Source of the DNA: Gnetum montanum
Lineage: Eukaryota; Streptophyta; Gnetopsida; Gnetales; Gnetaceae
Direction: 5' to 3'
NCBI GenBank assembly: GCA_015680685.1
Contig: MNCI01008581.1
Span: forward strand, 797,834-861,833
Length of the DNA: 64,000 bases
The translations under genes and the position numbers were made by a program. Shown here piece after piece: positions 11,679 to 23,303 of this stretch (positions are counted from its first letter, which is position 1; every line of letters begins with the position of its first letter). The notes beneath the pieces are model-generated. The model ran no database searches, was not told the DNA's origin, and was given only the letters and a program-made list of their open reading frames with translations.

Positions 11679-12504
11679 TGATGAGCCACGATATCGCGTA
11701 CGTGATATCGCGTATGCGATATCGCATCTGTGATATCACATCAACCCCCGCAATATTGTGGCTAGCTGCAATGTCTATAAATAAGAGGTGGCTTTCCCTA
11801 TTGTAGGCTTTTAGATTTATATCCTTAGCCAAACTCTTGTAGTTTTACCATTCCAGAGTTAGAATAATTTCCATGTGCCCAGAGTAGGAGTCTTAAAGTG
11901 AACGGATCTTTATTCGAGCAAATTGTACCTAAGCACACATTTGTGTACGGCAATAAAGAAGAACTTTTTGATAAACCTTGCAGCATGTGGACTAAGCTAA
12001 ATAGGAATTAATTATTTTTGAATATTTAAATGCTTTCCTAGTTAATTAATCTCTCTCAACCCTTGACTCTCCAAGTTAAGTACACTCAGTACGACCACTT
12101 CGAGCATGTGTGCAACACTTGGTAACCCCGTAACGAGTAGCGTTTGGTAATCCTAGCAACGTTGCACTGGTTCAGGGTGTGTGTGGAAAGTGGGAACAGA
12201 TACTGGTATTAGGACAATTAGAACTTAGTTAGTAAATAGTTAATGAAAGTTAGTCACTTAGTTCTCTTCACCTTCCCCTATTAGCATAAGACATTAAAAA
12301 GATAAAAGATATAAAAATCATATACCTCAAGCTTACTTAACCATATAACCATGACAATACAAGTAAGCTTGGGAAGACAGTGATTGATTAACCTTAAGTG
12401 TTCCATTAAGGTGCGTAAGCACTTAGTCCTTAGAGTTCGACCGGATCACGCATGAGATGCTTGTATTCATATGGTTGAGTGTAGGGGTACCTCACCACTC
12501 ATCA
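11679..12504 (+). repeat. Solo LTR of the Athila-like family, inserted in a LINE
   Basis: It starts TGATGAG at 11679 and ends CTCATCA at 12504 (826 bp). No internal region is attached; LINE sequence lies on both sides, so this is a solo LTR. The TATA box (TATAAATA) is at 11776-11783. Flanking bases are AATAT (left) and GATAT (right), a 5-bp target duplication with one mismatch. Strong similarity to the LTRs of B and D (GATATCGCG words, CCTAAGCACA, GAGTAGCGTTTGG) places it in that subfamily. Solo LTRs arise by recombination between the two LTRs of a complete element. Confidence 0.85.
11688..11744 (+). promoter_or_regulatory. 14-bp-phased GATATC array in LTR U3
   Basis: Four GATATC palindromes start at 11690, 11704, 11718 and 11732, exactly 14 bp apart, with the unit GATATCGCRTNYGY. 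The array lies 11 bp inside the LTR and about 39 bp upstream of the TATA box, so a role in transcription or silencing is plausible but inferred. Equivalent arrays occur in the LTRs of A, B and D. Confidence 0.75.
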
Positions 12505-15019
12505 GATATCATAAGAAGTTTACATTCTCACTTGAAATTCATATACAAGAAAGTGTTTTTGCACATGCTCTAATTTCTTCCAATTATGTGTGGAATGAGA
12601 AAATCCCCATGTAACACACCCATATAATAATATAGGTTGGACAAGACTTCAAAAAGATTTCCTTTAGATCTTCTATGCTAAAATTTGTTTCCTTCTGTAA
12701 TTATTTCTTAGAGCAAATAGAGTTGGCATGTTACTTAAAACCCTTTGAGCAATAAGAGTATTCCAACTATAATTAATGGCAAATTCAACTCCCATGTATC
12801 AAGTCTTTTTATTCCAATAAAAAATTGTAATTTCTCTTCCTAGTACCACAAACTAGAATTTTACTCTTATCAATATTAACTTTCATACCAGAATGGTTGC
12901 AATAATCATGGATAGTTTGAAGCATATAATTTAATTCTATAGTAGATTTTGCAATCAAGGCCACATCATCTACAAAGAGAAGCATGTTCAAAAATGATCC
13001 ATTCACTTACATAGAATGATTAGAGGCATTTTGCATCCATTCCTCCATTTCATTTATAAATTGCCAAACAGGATAGGAGACAAAGGACAACCTTATTTGA
13101 CTCCAAATAAGTTGTTGATAATTATTCCTTCCCTAGTGAGATTATCTTTAACAAGAATGTTAATTATCTCATAGATTTTTTTAGCAGGAGAAAGAATATA
13201 TTGTGTAATGTTAATGCTATCCAATCTCTTTCAAAGTTTGTCTCAAGCAATAGAATCATAAGCCTTGGAAAAATAAATAAAATTTCTATGATTGGACCTT
13301 TTTTTTTTCTTTACACAATAATGCAAAGTTATCATATGGTCTATAGTAGAATGATTCATCCTAAAGCTTGCTTGTGACTGAGCATAAAGACCTTGCATTT
13401 TTCCCCATGAACTCATTTTATTTTCCAAAATAGTGCCTATAATCTTCGAGAAACCTGAATTGATTGCATTCAATTAGTAATTATTAAGATCTACCCTATC
13501 TCCCTTTTTGAAAAGCAAGATTACTCAACTAGAATAACAAGAGTAGTCCAAACCATGTTGAAGCCCTTTATTAAGAAGGTTACAAGTTTCTTTGCACACC
13601 AATGATCCACTCCATTTAATAAGCTCTACATATAATCTATTAACATCAATATCTTCCTAGAAGATAACCTTTGAATTCCTACAAAAATGTCATTAAGGGA
13701 TAACTCAAGAATATTAAAGTTATCTTTCACAACAAAAGCCTCTTGATTGAAAAGATAATTGAAAAAATATTGAATAGAAGATAAAGAAAAATGCCAACCA
13801 TGTTGTTGTCCCAAAAGCTTTTTGAATTTGACTAAAGCTTACTGATCGTTCTTTCCTATTCTTCTTTAATGGACTTCCTTTTTTGATATCAAATAAGCTT
13901 TCTATACTTCTTCAACATTGAAACATCATACTATGAAGCTTAAACATATTTACAAGTTGTCAAATAGTCCACATCAAACCAATGTGTTCTACAACGAGGC
14001 CTCTTCTTAATTTCCACATGAGTAGTTGTAGACAAAAGAACATTAGTTAAATCTAGCTCATTGTCTTTGTTCACAAACATATTAGCAACTATTATTTGAG
14101 AATCCTAATGAAGGTCTTTTGTGAGATGACAAATTTTGCATTTTTTGCAATGAATATGACAAATTAAAGCAACAATAATGTATTTTAGGTAATGTTGAGG
14201 AGATTCTGAGGTTTTTTCTCCCACTTGTAAGTTTTTCACTATGTCTATATTATCATGAGCAAACAAGAGAAGATCAATACAAGAATTACCTTGGTACCAA
14301 TTAAAGGTTAAATATGAAGAGAAAGAAATTTTTTTGATTCTATTAAGGATTAACAAATCAAAATAACGATCATATTTTAAGAAATAAATACCCCTTTGAT
14401 TTGTAATATGATCAACAAATGATCTTTTGTGAACTAAATAAAGCTCTTCATTGAACTTTAATTGAGAATTCCAAACAAACTTTTGAATCTCACTTTATCT
14501 AATCTAAGCATTAAAATCCCCACAAGGAAAAACTTTACAAAGCCTATAGAATTTTGCAATATCTTAACCTAATTACTAAAAAGGATGATTTTGTGAAAAC
14601 TTAGAAAAATTCCAAATAGAAGAATCTCTTAGAGTAAAATAACAACAAACAATTTAAAGAACCTTTGAAATGCCTTGAACTTTAATCCACAAATATTGGT
14701 TATTATCATTAACTTTGTGCATCTTAATGGAATGATCTATGGACTTTTTAACCAAATAAGTAATACCACCAAAATGTCTACCCTTCATCTTGGAATGCTT
14801 ATTTTTAATGAAAATGATATGAAATCCTTATATAAATACAATCAAAGAATTTTCTTCTTTTCAAGTTTCAACAAAAATAAATAGATCAAAATCACTGAAG
14901 AAATGATTAGTATCTAAAGTAGCAAACCATACGTAATATTAGTTAATAAACCTTCAATATTAAGGAAACCATACATAATAGAATATAATCTTTATTTTAA
15001 GGGATTTTCCTTCTCTTTG
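12505..15019 (-). pseudogene. LINE ORF2: endonuclease and reverse transcriptase, decayed
   Basis: Reading the - strand from 15000 down: an AP-endonuclease-like start (near 14850-14960: FVETWK-like wording after a DFDL stretch) and the end of the endonuclease in the 83-aa frame 14105-14356 (NWYQGNSCIDLLLFAHDN). Then the reverse transcriptase: SQASFRMNHSTIDHMITLHY and FIYFSKAYDSIA (13243-13473), and the catalytic box as LLFVDDVALIAKS (12809-13006), where F-V-D-D stands for the usual F-A-D-D. A post-RT segment (PILLYGCVTWGFS near 12620) precedes the solo LTR. The ORF is split by stops and frameshifts. The 5' side is interrupted at 15020 by element A. Confidence 0.8.
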
Positions 15020-15024
15020 GTGAT
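15020..15024. repeat. Target site duplication of element A, left copy (GTGAT)
   Basis: GTGAT directly precedes the left LTR end (TGATGAG at 15025). It is repeated exactly at 24178-24182 after the right LTR, proving that 15025-24177 inserted as one unit. Confidence 0.9.
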
Positions 15025-15906
15025 TGATGAGCAGCAAGGTACCCCTACGCCCAACCATATGAATCACAAGTGTTCACGCACAATCCAGTCAAATTCCGTG
15101 GATGGGACTAGTTGCGGCATCTAGATCATTATGCTTTGATTGTAGTTCACTATCTTCCCACTTGGACTAGTGGTAGCTTTGTCACGTGTGGTTTAGTCCA
15201 AAGTGAGATATATGATGTTGTCTAACTCTATGCTGCTCCTAATGACAATAAAGAGATAAATTAACTAAGCTAATGAACAATGGAAAATAAGATATAAACT
15301 AGCCTATGTGGAATGAGTATCCATCCCCAATCATCTGTACATGCCTTGGACTTCATATAACTACCACTGGGATTACCAAGCATATGTCATTGGGTGTGCC
15401 AAACGATACAATACTAGATTACCAAGTACTTACAATTAAGCACTTGTGATTAAGTCGTACTCATTCTGCTTAATGAAAAGAATAGTAAATAGCAATAAAT
15501 GGAAACATTAACTAAAGAAAATAATAAATAACTAAATAATTAAAGCAATAATAAATCTAAGTAAATGCGACAATGATGGAAGTAATCTCAATCTTTATTT
15601 ACAGTCATGTAACGTGTCCAAGTATGTCACACTCAAACAAAGGTGTCGTACAATTACAAACATCACACAATGAGCATGCACTAGGAGTAACAAAACTTAA
15701 ATTCAAAAATCTAAGAAAGACTATCAAAAACTAAGAACTAAAACTATGTCCCAACCATGCACCCAAGTGTTGTATTTATAGGCTAGCACAAAAGAGACAA
15801 TATCAAATATCCGACATCATTTCTTGGGACCTGATATTACATGTCCAATATCAGAGCCCCGATATTGGGTATTTGATATTGAGGCTAACACAATGATTAC
15901 TCATCA
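15025..15906 (-). repeat. 3' LTR of element A
   Basis: 882 bp, TGATGAG at the left and CTCATCA at the right (which is the U3 start on the - strand). The TATA box on the - strand is TATAAATA (plus-strand TATTTATA at 15773-15780). NATATN words begin at 15833, 15847, 15861 and 15875, exactly 14 bp apart, between the TATA box and the LTR edge. Confidence 0.9.
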
Positions 15907-15917
15907 TACCCCCATGA
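15907..15917 (-). other. Polypurine tract of element A
   Basis: Sense sequence TCATGGGGGTA abuts the 3' LTR. The same G-run precedes the 3' LTR in B (34485-34497), D (56883-56895) and the + strand copy (before 1278). It is the expected primer for plus-strand DNA synthesis. Confidence 0.85.
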
Positions 15918-15989
15918 CTAAATGAAAACTTGTCCTCAAGTTAAACAAAATGATGAACAAGTTCTTTACAAAAATTGGTGGAAAGGTAT

Positions 15990-18760
15990 GGAATTATTAA
16001 CTGACTTATACAAACAAACAAATGGACTTATACATGCCATAGTGGTGCTTTACAAAAATTGGACACAAAATTATAAGACACAACTTGGGAAAGCTCATAT
16101 GGTTCTTGAAGGTGGTGGCTCTTCCATTAGGCACTTCCCTTTGTCGCCAGGCTTGTGAAATTTGTAGCGATCAAGTAATGCCTGTAACTTCTCCTCTTCC
16201 ACCCTTGGATTGTGTACTATCCAAGCTATTGAACCTATGTGTCCTAGTGCTGGTACGTCCCAAGGGCATGGCAACTATGAAAACATTTTTTAACCTTCAC
16301 ATACCAAGTTGCAAACTATTTTCATTCTTCCTCAAAGGCCCTAGCTTTCTTATTAATTCTTGATAATCTGTTAATCTCCTAGCTAGGTCTGAGGTGACAT
16401 CCCTCTATCCATGGTAGCTAGTTTAACCACCTTCAATTTCAAGTTTTCCACATGGAGCTTTTGCAAAGAATCTTTTCTATCTGTAAACTCTTTTTCATAC
16501 AATGCATAGATGGTTGCTACCTACTTCTCCAACTCGCTTCTAGGCTAGCCTACTGTTATCATGGCAAGATTGGCATATTTGAGGTTAGCCAATGCCATGT
16601 ACTCTTTCAAATCCTCAATTTGTAGATCTTTATTTTTCACTTCCACATGATGGACTAAAGCATAGCTATCCAAGATGGGTTGCTAGTTGAGATTTCATGT
16701 TGACATGGCTCCAATGCTAGCTTTAGCCTCATTTATTTGCTTATACATGCCTACTTGCTCATGGAAGTGTTCTTTCAACTTTTCATGTTTCTTGGCCTCA
16801 TTTTTCCACGCACTAATTTCAATTGCTAACTTTTGTCGAATGACGTGAACCTCCTTCATTGAGAGGGTTCTATTTTCCATAGCCAATTTATTAATGTCCT
16901 TGTTGACCCTCACTAGTTGTTCTTGAAACTAGTGGACACTTTTCTCTAAAATATTCTTTTGCTTTTCGATTGTAGTCAACCTTGAATTTTCAATAGTGAG
17001 CTACTTGTTTTCTTCTTGCATGGCAATCAGTGCCTTTTTGTGAGCATAGGTCTATGCTTTGGTTGCAGAGGCATTCCAGACCATCTTTTACTTCTCTTGC
17101 TCTATAGCTTTGTTCTCCTCAATCAACTTGGCCAGTAGCTCCATCCTAAATTGTTCTATTTATCAAGCACAATAAACTAGGCAAGGTCCCATTATTTAGC
17201 TCTCAAGGTGGATAGCTCTTTTTGCAGCCTATGCACTTCTGCTTCTACATGCTCTACCTTAGTCTCTGCCATGACAAGTTTCCCCTTGGTGGCTATGAGG
17301 TCTAATTGTGCTATAGTGACATCATTGGTGTCAAACAAAGTAGTCATCACTTGTTTTTTCTACAACAGTCGATCTAACACATCCTCATATGTCACATGAG
17401 TCATTAAAGTTCTAGTAAGCATTTGAGAATCTATAGTCCCTATCAAAGCTATTGGGGGCACGATAAGCACATTGAATGATTCCTTGATATGATCTGTTAT
17501 TACTTTTGTTATGCCTACTACATCTTGATACTACATTACCATGGCTATGGCACCTTCTCCTATCTTGAGCATTACTTGGAAGGATGTGGCATTTCCAAAG
17601 ATTTTCCTAGACCACTAGCATTCCCCTCCTGATTGCAACAAAAGCTACCTACTTGTCAAGTTGATTGAAATGGCAGGTTATATGGCATCATTGATTACTC
17701 TAAAAATATCAGACTCATCTTTGCTTGCCCAACTAATGGCTTTAGCAATTTTTTGTAGATGGTTCATTGAGGTTCTATAATCTTGCAGCGGTGGCGGTGG
17801 TGGAGCATGTGTTTTAGGGTGATGTGTGGGCTCATGTTGTACTTCTATTTCTAGTTCTACTTCCTTCTCTAGTTCTTGTTCTTCATCAAGATCTTTCCTT
17901 GGAGTTGCAAGTTTGAGAAACTCTATAAAGGAATCATTTTGAGCCTTCCTGGGAACATCATTTGTGTACCCTAGGATTCTAGCGCACTTGCATAACTTTC
18001 GGATTAGGCAAGGGAATGGGAGTATTGGCTTCCCTACCTTTTTCTCCTTGAACCGCCTCTGAATTTCTGTGAAATAGAATTAAGGAAGGTTGGCCATGTA
18101 TTTTCCCATTAAGATAGCACTTCCCTTGGTTGCATATGTTGAGATCTTATTAAGTCCTTTGGTTAGGAAGAGATGATATGTGTCAATATTGAAGTATGTC
18201 CTTTCCTCCAGAGTTAATTCATTATATGTTTTATCCTCCTTGCTATATGCCCATTTTAGCCACAGCTTCCTGGTGTCAGGGTCAAACTTGGTGGACAAAT
18301 GGGCTACCTTAGCCCCTTCGTTTGGCAAATTAAGAGCTATTGTAACTACCTTGACTAAGAATGACACATTGACTCCACAAACATTGACAGTGGTTCCTTT
18401 GTCTTTTTTGTGCCAAAATTGGTGGGTCTCACCAAGGTACCAGTCATCACTATCTAAGAGAATAGGCCACAGTGGAAATGCCTAGAGTTGTGTTCGAACC
18501 ACTTCTAAGCAAATGCCATGAATGGATTGAAGTTCATCTCCATGATGACCATGGTCAACATGGACTTTTCTTAGATGGTCAGAAGGCATTCAGGGGGCAA
18601 TGTGAGACATTGTCCCTACACAAGAGCTGGTTGTTCTAAAACCTCTCCTTGGATTGACTATCTAGTAACAAAAGCCTCTTGATGGATGCTGAAAGATGGG
18701 GCTTCCTACTCTTCATGCTCTACCAACTCACCCTACTAACCCCTACCACCTCTTAGGTGT
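15990..18760 (-). pseudogene. ORF3 of element A: globular domain plus coiled coil, function unknown
   Basis: A long decayed ORF between the non-coding block and the PPT. The N-terminal region (18080-18500; best open part 18080-18367, 95 aa) contains DDWYLGETHQFWHK, then NELTLEERTYFNIDTYHL. Element C shows the same domain (KWYMGETYLFW, then ALTKVERTYFKITTYHL). A Glu/Pro-rich linker follows (about 17800-17900, PTHHPKTHAPPPPPL). A K/E/Q-rich coiled coil spans about 17400-16550, including MRVNKDINKLAMENRTLSMK at 16695-16913. A short conserved tail completes it. No signal peptide or transmembrane segment is evident, unlike the env-like ORF3 reported in some Athila elements. Several stops make this copy dead. 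I do not recognise the family. Confidence 0.65.
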
Positions 18761-18769
18761 TTAAGCACT

Positions 18770-20930
18770 CTCTGCAAAGGTTCTCCCTATGCTCCTCTTT
18801 TTGGGACCATCTGTAATCAAGCAAAGATCAAGTATACTAAGGTGTTGATATTTACCATTACCAAATGTATAATAAATTCATGACCTTAATTTCATTAAGT
18901 TCTTTAGCTTATATGATTGCAAAGTTTAAAAAAATTAGGAAACTTTCCCAAAAAGTGTTTATCTTCTTTTACAATCCTTCACAATTGGTTCCTTTTTCCT
19001 TATGTGTGGCTTATTATAATGGTTATAGTCCCTTGGGTGAAAAGAATAAGGTTTCTGGCATTACCATGATTGATTTTTCAGTATAACACTTATGGTTTTT
19101 AACATTCTTACCCTTATAATACCCTTCAAGTGATAGCAAAATTTGGAAAAGTGGCATAAGTTTCTCATGCAAGCACCTTCCCATGGCTAACTTGAACACT
19201 CCAAGTTCAAATAGGTTCAAATGGTATGGAAAATGGAGCGATAGAGAGCTATATATCACAAGTTTTAGTTGATTGTGTAGAGCTTGGAGTCACCAGAGAA
19301 AATTTGAACAACTCCCCTAGCTACAAATGATGAAAATGAAGTTTGGGCATCGTAGGGATCATATATATAGGTTTTATATGACCTGATATTGGATATCCGA
19401 CATTGCATCCCACCCAATATTGAGTACGTGATATCGGGGTTCATGGATAAGCATCTCATGGGGGTACTGAGCATAAGAAATGAAGCTTTGTGGTTGATGG
19501 GAAGGTTTGAGGTTAGATCCATGGTTCTAGGATAAGTGAAAAATCATTTGGAGGCACCGAAAGTATGAGAATGTGGAGTCATCGATGTGAAAAGCTTTGG
19601 AAGAAGTAAGAAAAAGGATGTTTAAATTGAGGTTATGGATGGGTCAATTTACACTAGAAGGAAAACTAAAAAATTTAACAATTATGCACTTAGAAGGTTA
19701 AGAATGATATGGTTGTATCAAACAACTACAAGTCACAAAAGTTACACAAGTGGATCCTCCCCAAAGTAGGCTCCAACCCCTAATGCCCTTGTGTAACCAC
19801 ACCTAAAAATGTCCATAGGCAGTAAAGGGGTTTAATGCAATGCATACTTATGCAACAAAATACACATGTTAAAATCATCAATTTGAGATAATAACTCTAT
19901 GTTATACAAAACCACAAGTTAGGATCAAATGGATAGTGAGATGATATGGACTATAGAAAGGATTGCAAAAATTGGGACATGAGATGTCTTACCATGAGCA
20001 CAATGAATCCTTGTGTGTGTTATTATTGACTAAATAATCATGAGCCCTTCTTTCCAAGATTTAAACCAAGTCCAAACCACATGTTAGTGACATCGCATTG
20101 TTTCATCACTTTGGCTGACAACCCTAAGAATATCATAGTTACAAGGAGTAACATCACTTGGCATTTTGTCCAAGGGAGGAGCTTATTTATGGCACACATG
20201 TTTTTTTTTTATGGAAGTTCTGAGAAGTTGCCAACCTTTAGGCATGGGTACATGTCTTTCCAGTGGGACCCGCAAAAATTATTTAGTGTCTTTTGATGGT
20301 GCTCTTACTTCCTTTTTTTGTTAAATCTACAAGGATATAATTACAACCTTAGCAACATGATAGAACATAAAGAAGTGGCCAAAGAGAATCCACAAATCCC
20401 ATTGATTTCACACCCCTTACATTCCACCTTGGTTTTGCACTCTTCTACTTGGACACAATGATTATGGATTTATCTTTAGGTTGGATGATGAAAAAGAATA
20501 ACATCATGACCAAGGCAAGAACCTCTTATTAAGGGGGTGAGTGGATAGATGATGTGGTCTCACTATTTGAATAATCAGTCCCTTATGACCTGACAACATA
20601 GAGAAAACCTCACCTTAATGTGCAACATGATCATTTTATTCACAAGAAAGATTGCTAACAAGAAGACGAAAATAACAAATAGAAAAAGTTGAAAGGAATA
20701 GGAAAAATTGTATCAAGAATGAAAAAATGATAAAAAATAGTAAAATAAAAAGATGGAAAACACTTATGAATCCTAAAGATTAGAATGGGGGGTGACCCCC
20801 AAGACTAAACATTTGGCCGTGAAAAGGATTAATAAGTAGATAAATAGGATCCATGCATGTATAAAACATTGGTAACCATTCATTCCCTAGCCATTGAGTA
20901 TCTGTTGGTGTTCTAGGTAGACAAATTGTT
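18770..20930 (-). other. Non-coding block between gag and ORF3 of element A
   Basis: No supported ORF. It contains a segment conserved in the same relative position in B and C: GTGGATCCTCCCCAAAGTAG (A, 19750; B, 35244; C, 43816), followed by TAATGCCC. A second shared patch lies at the gag-proximal end (A about 20520-20600; B 36020-36110; C 44600-44700). An A-rich stretch (20640-20770) corresponds to the purine-rich repeats of B. The conservation suggests a cis-acting region of the transcript, but this is inference. Confidence 0.5.
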
Positions 20931-20937
20931 GATCACA

Positions 20938-23180
20938 CTATTGATTGTCAAATGTATGGTGGGTCAAGGTATGAGGTGTGTTAACATTATGGATGTCTGG
21001 CCCACTATTGCACCCTTGATCATGACATGGTATGCATGGATTTGTTGGTCTCCCCACACTTGTAGATTCATTACTTGGGTTTGGAATTTGAGTAATGATG
21101 GATGGTGGCCCTTGTGTAAAATCAGAGGACAATGGTGGTGAAAAGGAAGGCATCGCACGAGATTGACATTATGTTGGTTCATACAATGTGGTAGATCCAT
21201 GAGTATTTTGCTTTGGCTTATGACATTTCCTAAAGAAGGGACATTTCTGACATGGCAATTAAGACCTACCAATGTCAACATGTCTATGCACATTTGCAAC
21301 ACAAGTGACATTCATTTGTTGATGTTGTGATGTTGAACCTTCCTATGTCCTTAGTGGTGGCATGTGATGAGGTGGAGTATGAGAATATCAAGGGTAGTAT
21401 GGATGGTAATAGGCATGAGGTGGTGATCCCTCTAGGGATTTCATGGGTTTATGGTACTCAGGAGTGTGATAATGGCAATTTGAGGTAGAAGACATAGAAC
21501 TAGTTGGAGAAACAAGGTGTTGAACATAATATCCATGCAGTTTTGGCTAATAGGAAGGATAGGGATGATTTGGTGGTGGCCTCCCCCAGTTGATGACAAT
21601 GTTGAGGCTAGTAATAAGTCCCCGTAGGATAGTATGATTAATTGTGGGACTATCTATAATTACCTTGTGGAAGAGGAAATCTCTTGGGCATGTGCTTTTG
21701 TACAAACTTCAAATTTAAGATACTAGTTTAATACTCATGTAGATGCAACAAGACTAGGCAATGGCCCTTCAAATGGTCATATATGCAGATGTCACATCCA
21801 TTATCTTCATCCATTGTTAAGTCTATAATGTCACTTCCTTCAACTATTTTTCTTGTTTGCCAAAAAGTGTTCCTAGTTGTTTCTTGGTTCTGTATCCTTT
21901 GTTTATTGTCATCGCCTAGCTTGTTTTGCATGATCGTCTCCTCGACTGTCTCAACAAGAGCTATAGCATTTTCATATATCCATTTTGACATCCTATTAAA
22001 CTTTGTTTCAAGTTCATCAATAGACTTTTGTATCAACAATGTTTGTTGTGGGATCACCTTATCAAGAGCAATGTCTTTCTTCTTACCATAGATATGGACC
22101 TCCATCTGTTGAAGAGTTGGGTCCCACTGATATTCTTGACATTCTCCCATTTGCATATCTCACTTTCTTCTTTTGCCACATGCTTAATTAGCTCTTGGAT
22201 CTAATGGGTTTGTAGCTCATATAATTAACTTGGAGCATACATCCCAAGGATCTCCCTCATTTCATTATGAAGCCCATCTATGATGTGAAAAAGTTTCCTT
22301 TCCTTAGAGAAACCATGACCTAGGTATCTATTCAATAAATAATAATATCTATCTAAGGCCATGTCTAAGGGTTCATGTTGTTCTTGTCTCCATCCTTGGA
22401 TCTGTCTCCTCAGGTTGGACACTCTCGCATAGTTTTAGTATTTGTCATTAGAGAGTTCTAGCATTGTGGACCACTGTCAAATTGAATTTGGTTTCAACGA
22501 TCTATACCACACGTCATCTTTATCGACCAGTGTCCTTGGAAAGTGCTTGAGCTTTTGCCACCCACTTTCAATATGTAGAAAGCATAAGCATCAAGCCTAG
22601 GTAGGTGACTCCCTTTTTGATGCCTGTGAGATATCTTAACTACCTTTGTGATCTGCATTAGGCTCTTAGTGGCCAACAAGGGTTCGTCGTCATCAAACAA
22701 GTTGTGATGAGAATTTCTATTTGGGTGATTATGATGATTTTGTTTATGTTCATGTTGATGACCATGAGTGTTCCTACGAGTTCGATTTTTGTTTCTATTC
22801 GACCCTTTAGTGGAGCTTTATCCCCATGCCTATGTTCATCTTCATAAAAACTAGATGTGAAGGGGGAGAGGAAGATGAAGAACTGGAAGGATTGCCATGG
22901 CTTCTATGGTGTTCCCCAGGGTCCCTTGATTTATCCTTTCTAAATTTTGAGGAGGTCCCAGGCCTTGAGGGCTCCCCTAGTTCAGGACTTACTTCATCCC
23001 CTCCAAGGTTGTTTGCTTTAGGTGAATGTAGTCTTTGAGTGTTGTTAAGGCAGTCATGAACATAAGAAACCTCTGCATAAGGTTGGTCACTCCAATTTTC
23101 CTCACCATATATCTCATTAATTCTCTAATGAATGTTTTCATTATATAATGCATTATTGCTTCCTTGTGAAAAAGACATTG
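20938..23180 (-). pseudogene. gag of element A, broken
   Basis: On the - strand, SNLRRQIQGWRQEQHEPLDM (22225-22422) is the retrotransposon gag capsid segment; element B has SNLRKQIQGWKQGTHELLDA and C the same in broken frames. The following 142-aa frame (21728-22156) carries a region ending GCDICIYDHLKGHC, a variant Cys/His stretch that aligns with the CEICHYDHPKGCCP stretch of element B. A Pro-rich tail with further Cys (CQKCPFFRKCH-like, about 21200-21250) extends to about 20940. No protease motif (D-S-G) was found. Frameshifts and stops interrupt it. Confidence 0.65.
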
Positions 23181-23284
23181 TTTTTGGCTTATGGTGTGTG
23201 TGATTTAATATTTTTTGAAGGATATATCATTAATACCTTTAAAACAATTGTGTATGATGTAACTAGTCTAGATAACTAACACCA

Positions 23285-23302
23285 TCCCCAGCAACAGCGC
23301 CA
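23285..23302 (-). other. Primer-binding site (tRNA-Asp type) of element A
   Basis: The sense sequence reads TGGCGCTGTTGCTGGGGA, one base inside the 5' LTR. It differs at two positions from TGGCGCCGTTGCCGGGGA, the complement of the 3' end of plant tRNA-Asp, the primer known from many plant Ty3/gypsy elements including Athila relatives. Confidence 0.85.
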
Positions 23303-23303
23303 A

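Noticed and set aside
11688-11744. Regularly spaced palindromes as a CRISPR-like array
   Set aside because: Unit of 14 bp with no spacers, eukaryotic LTR context, and present at each LTR copy; it is an LTR-internal tandem repeat.
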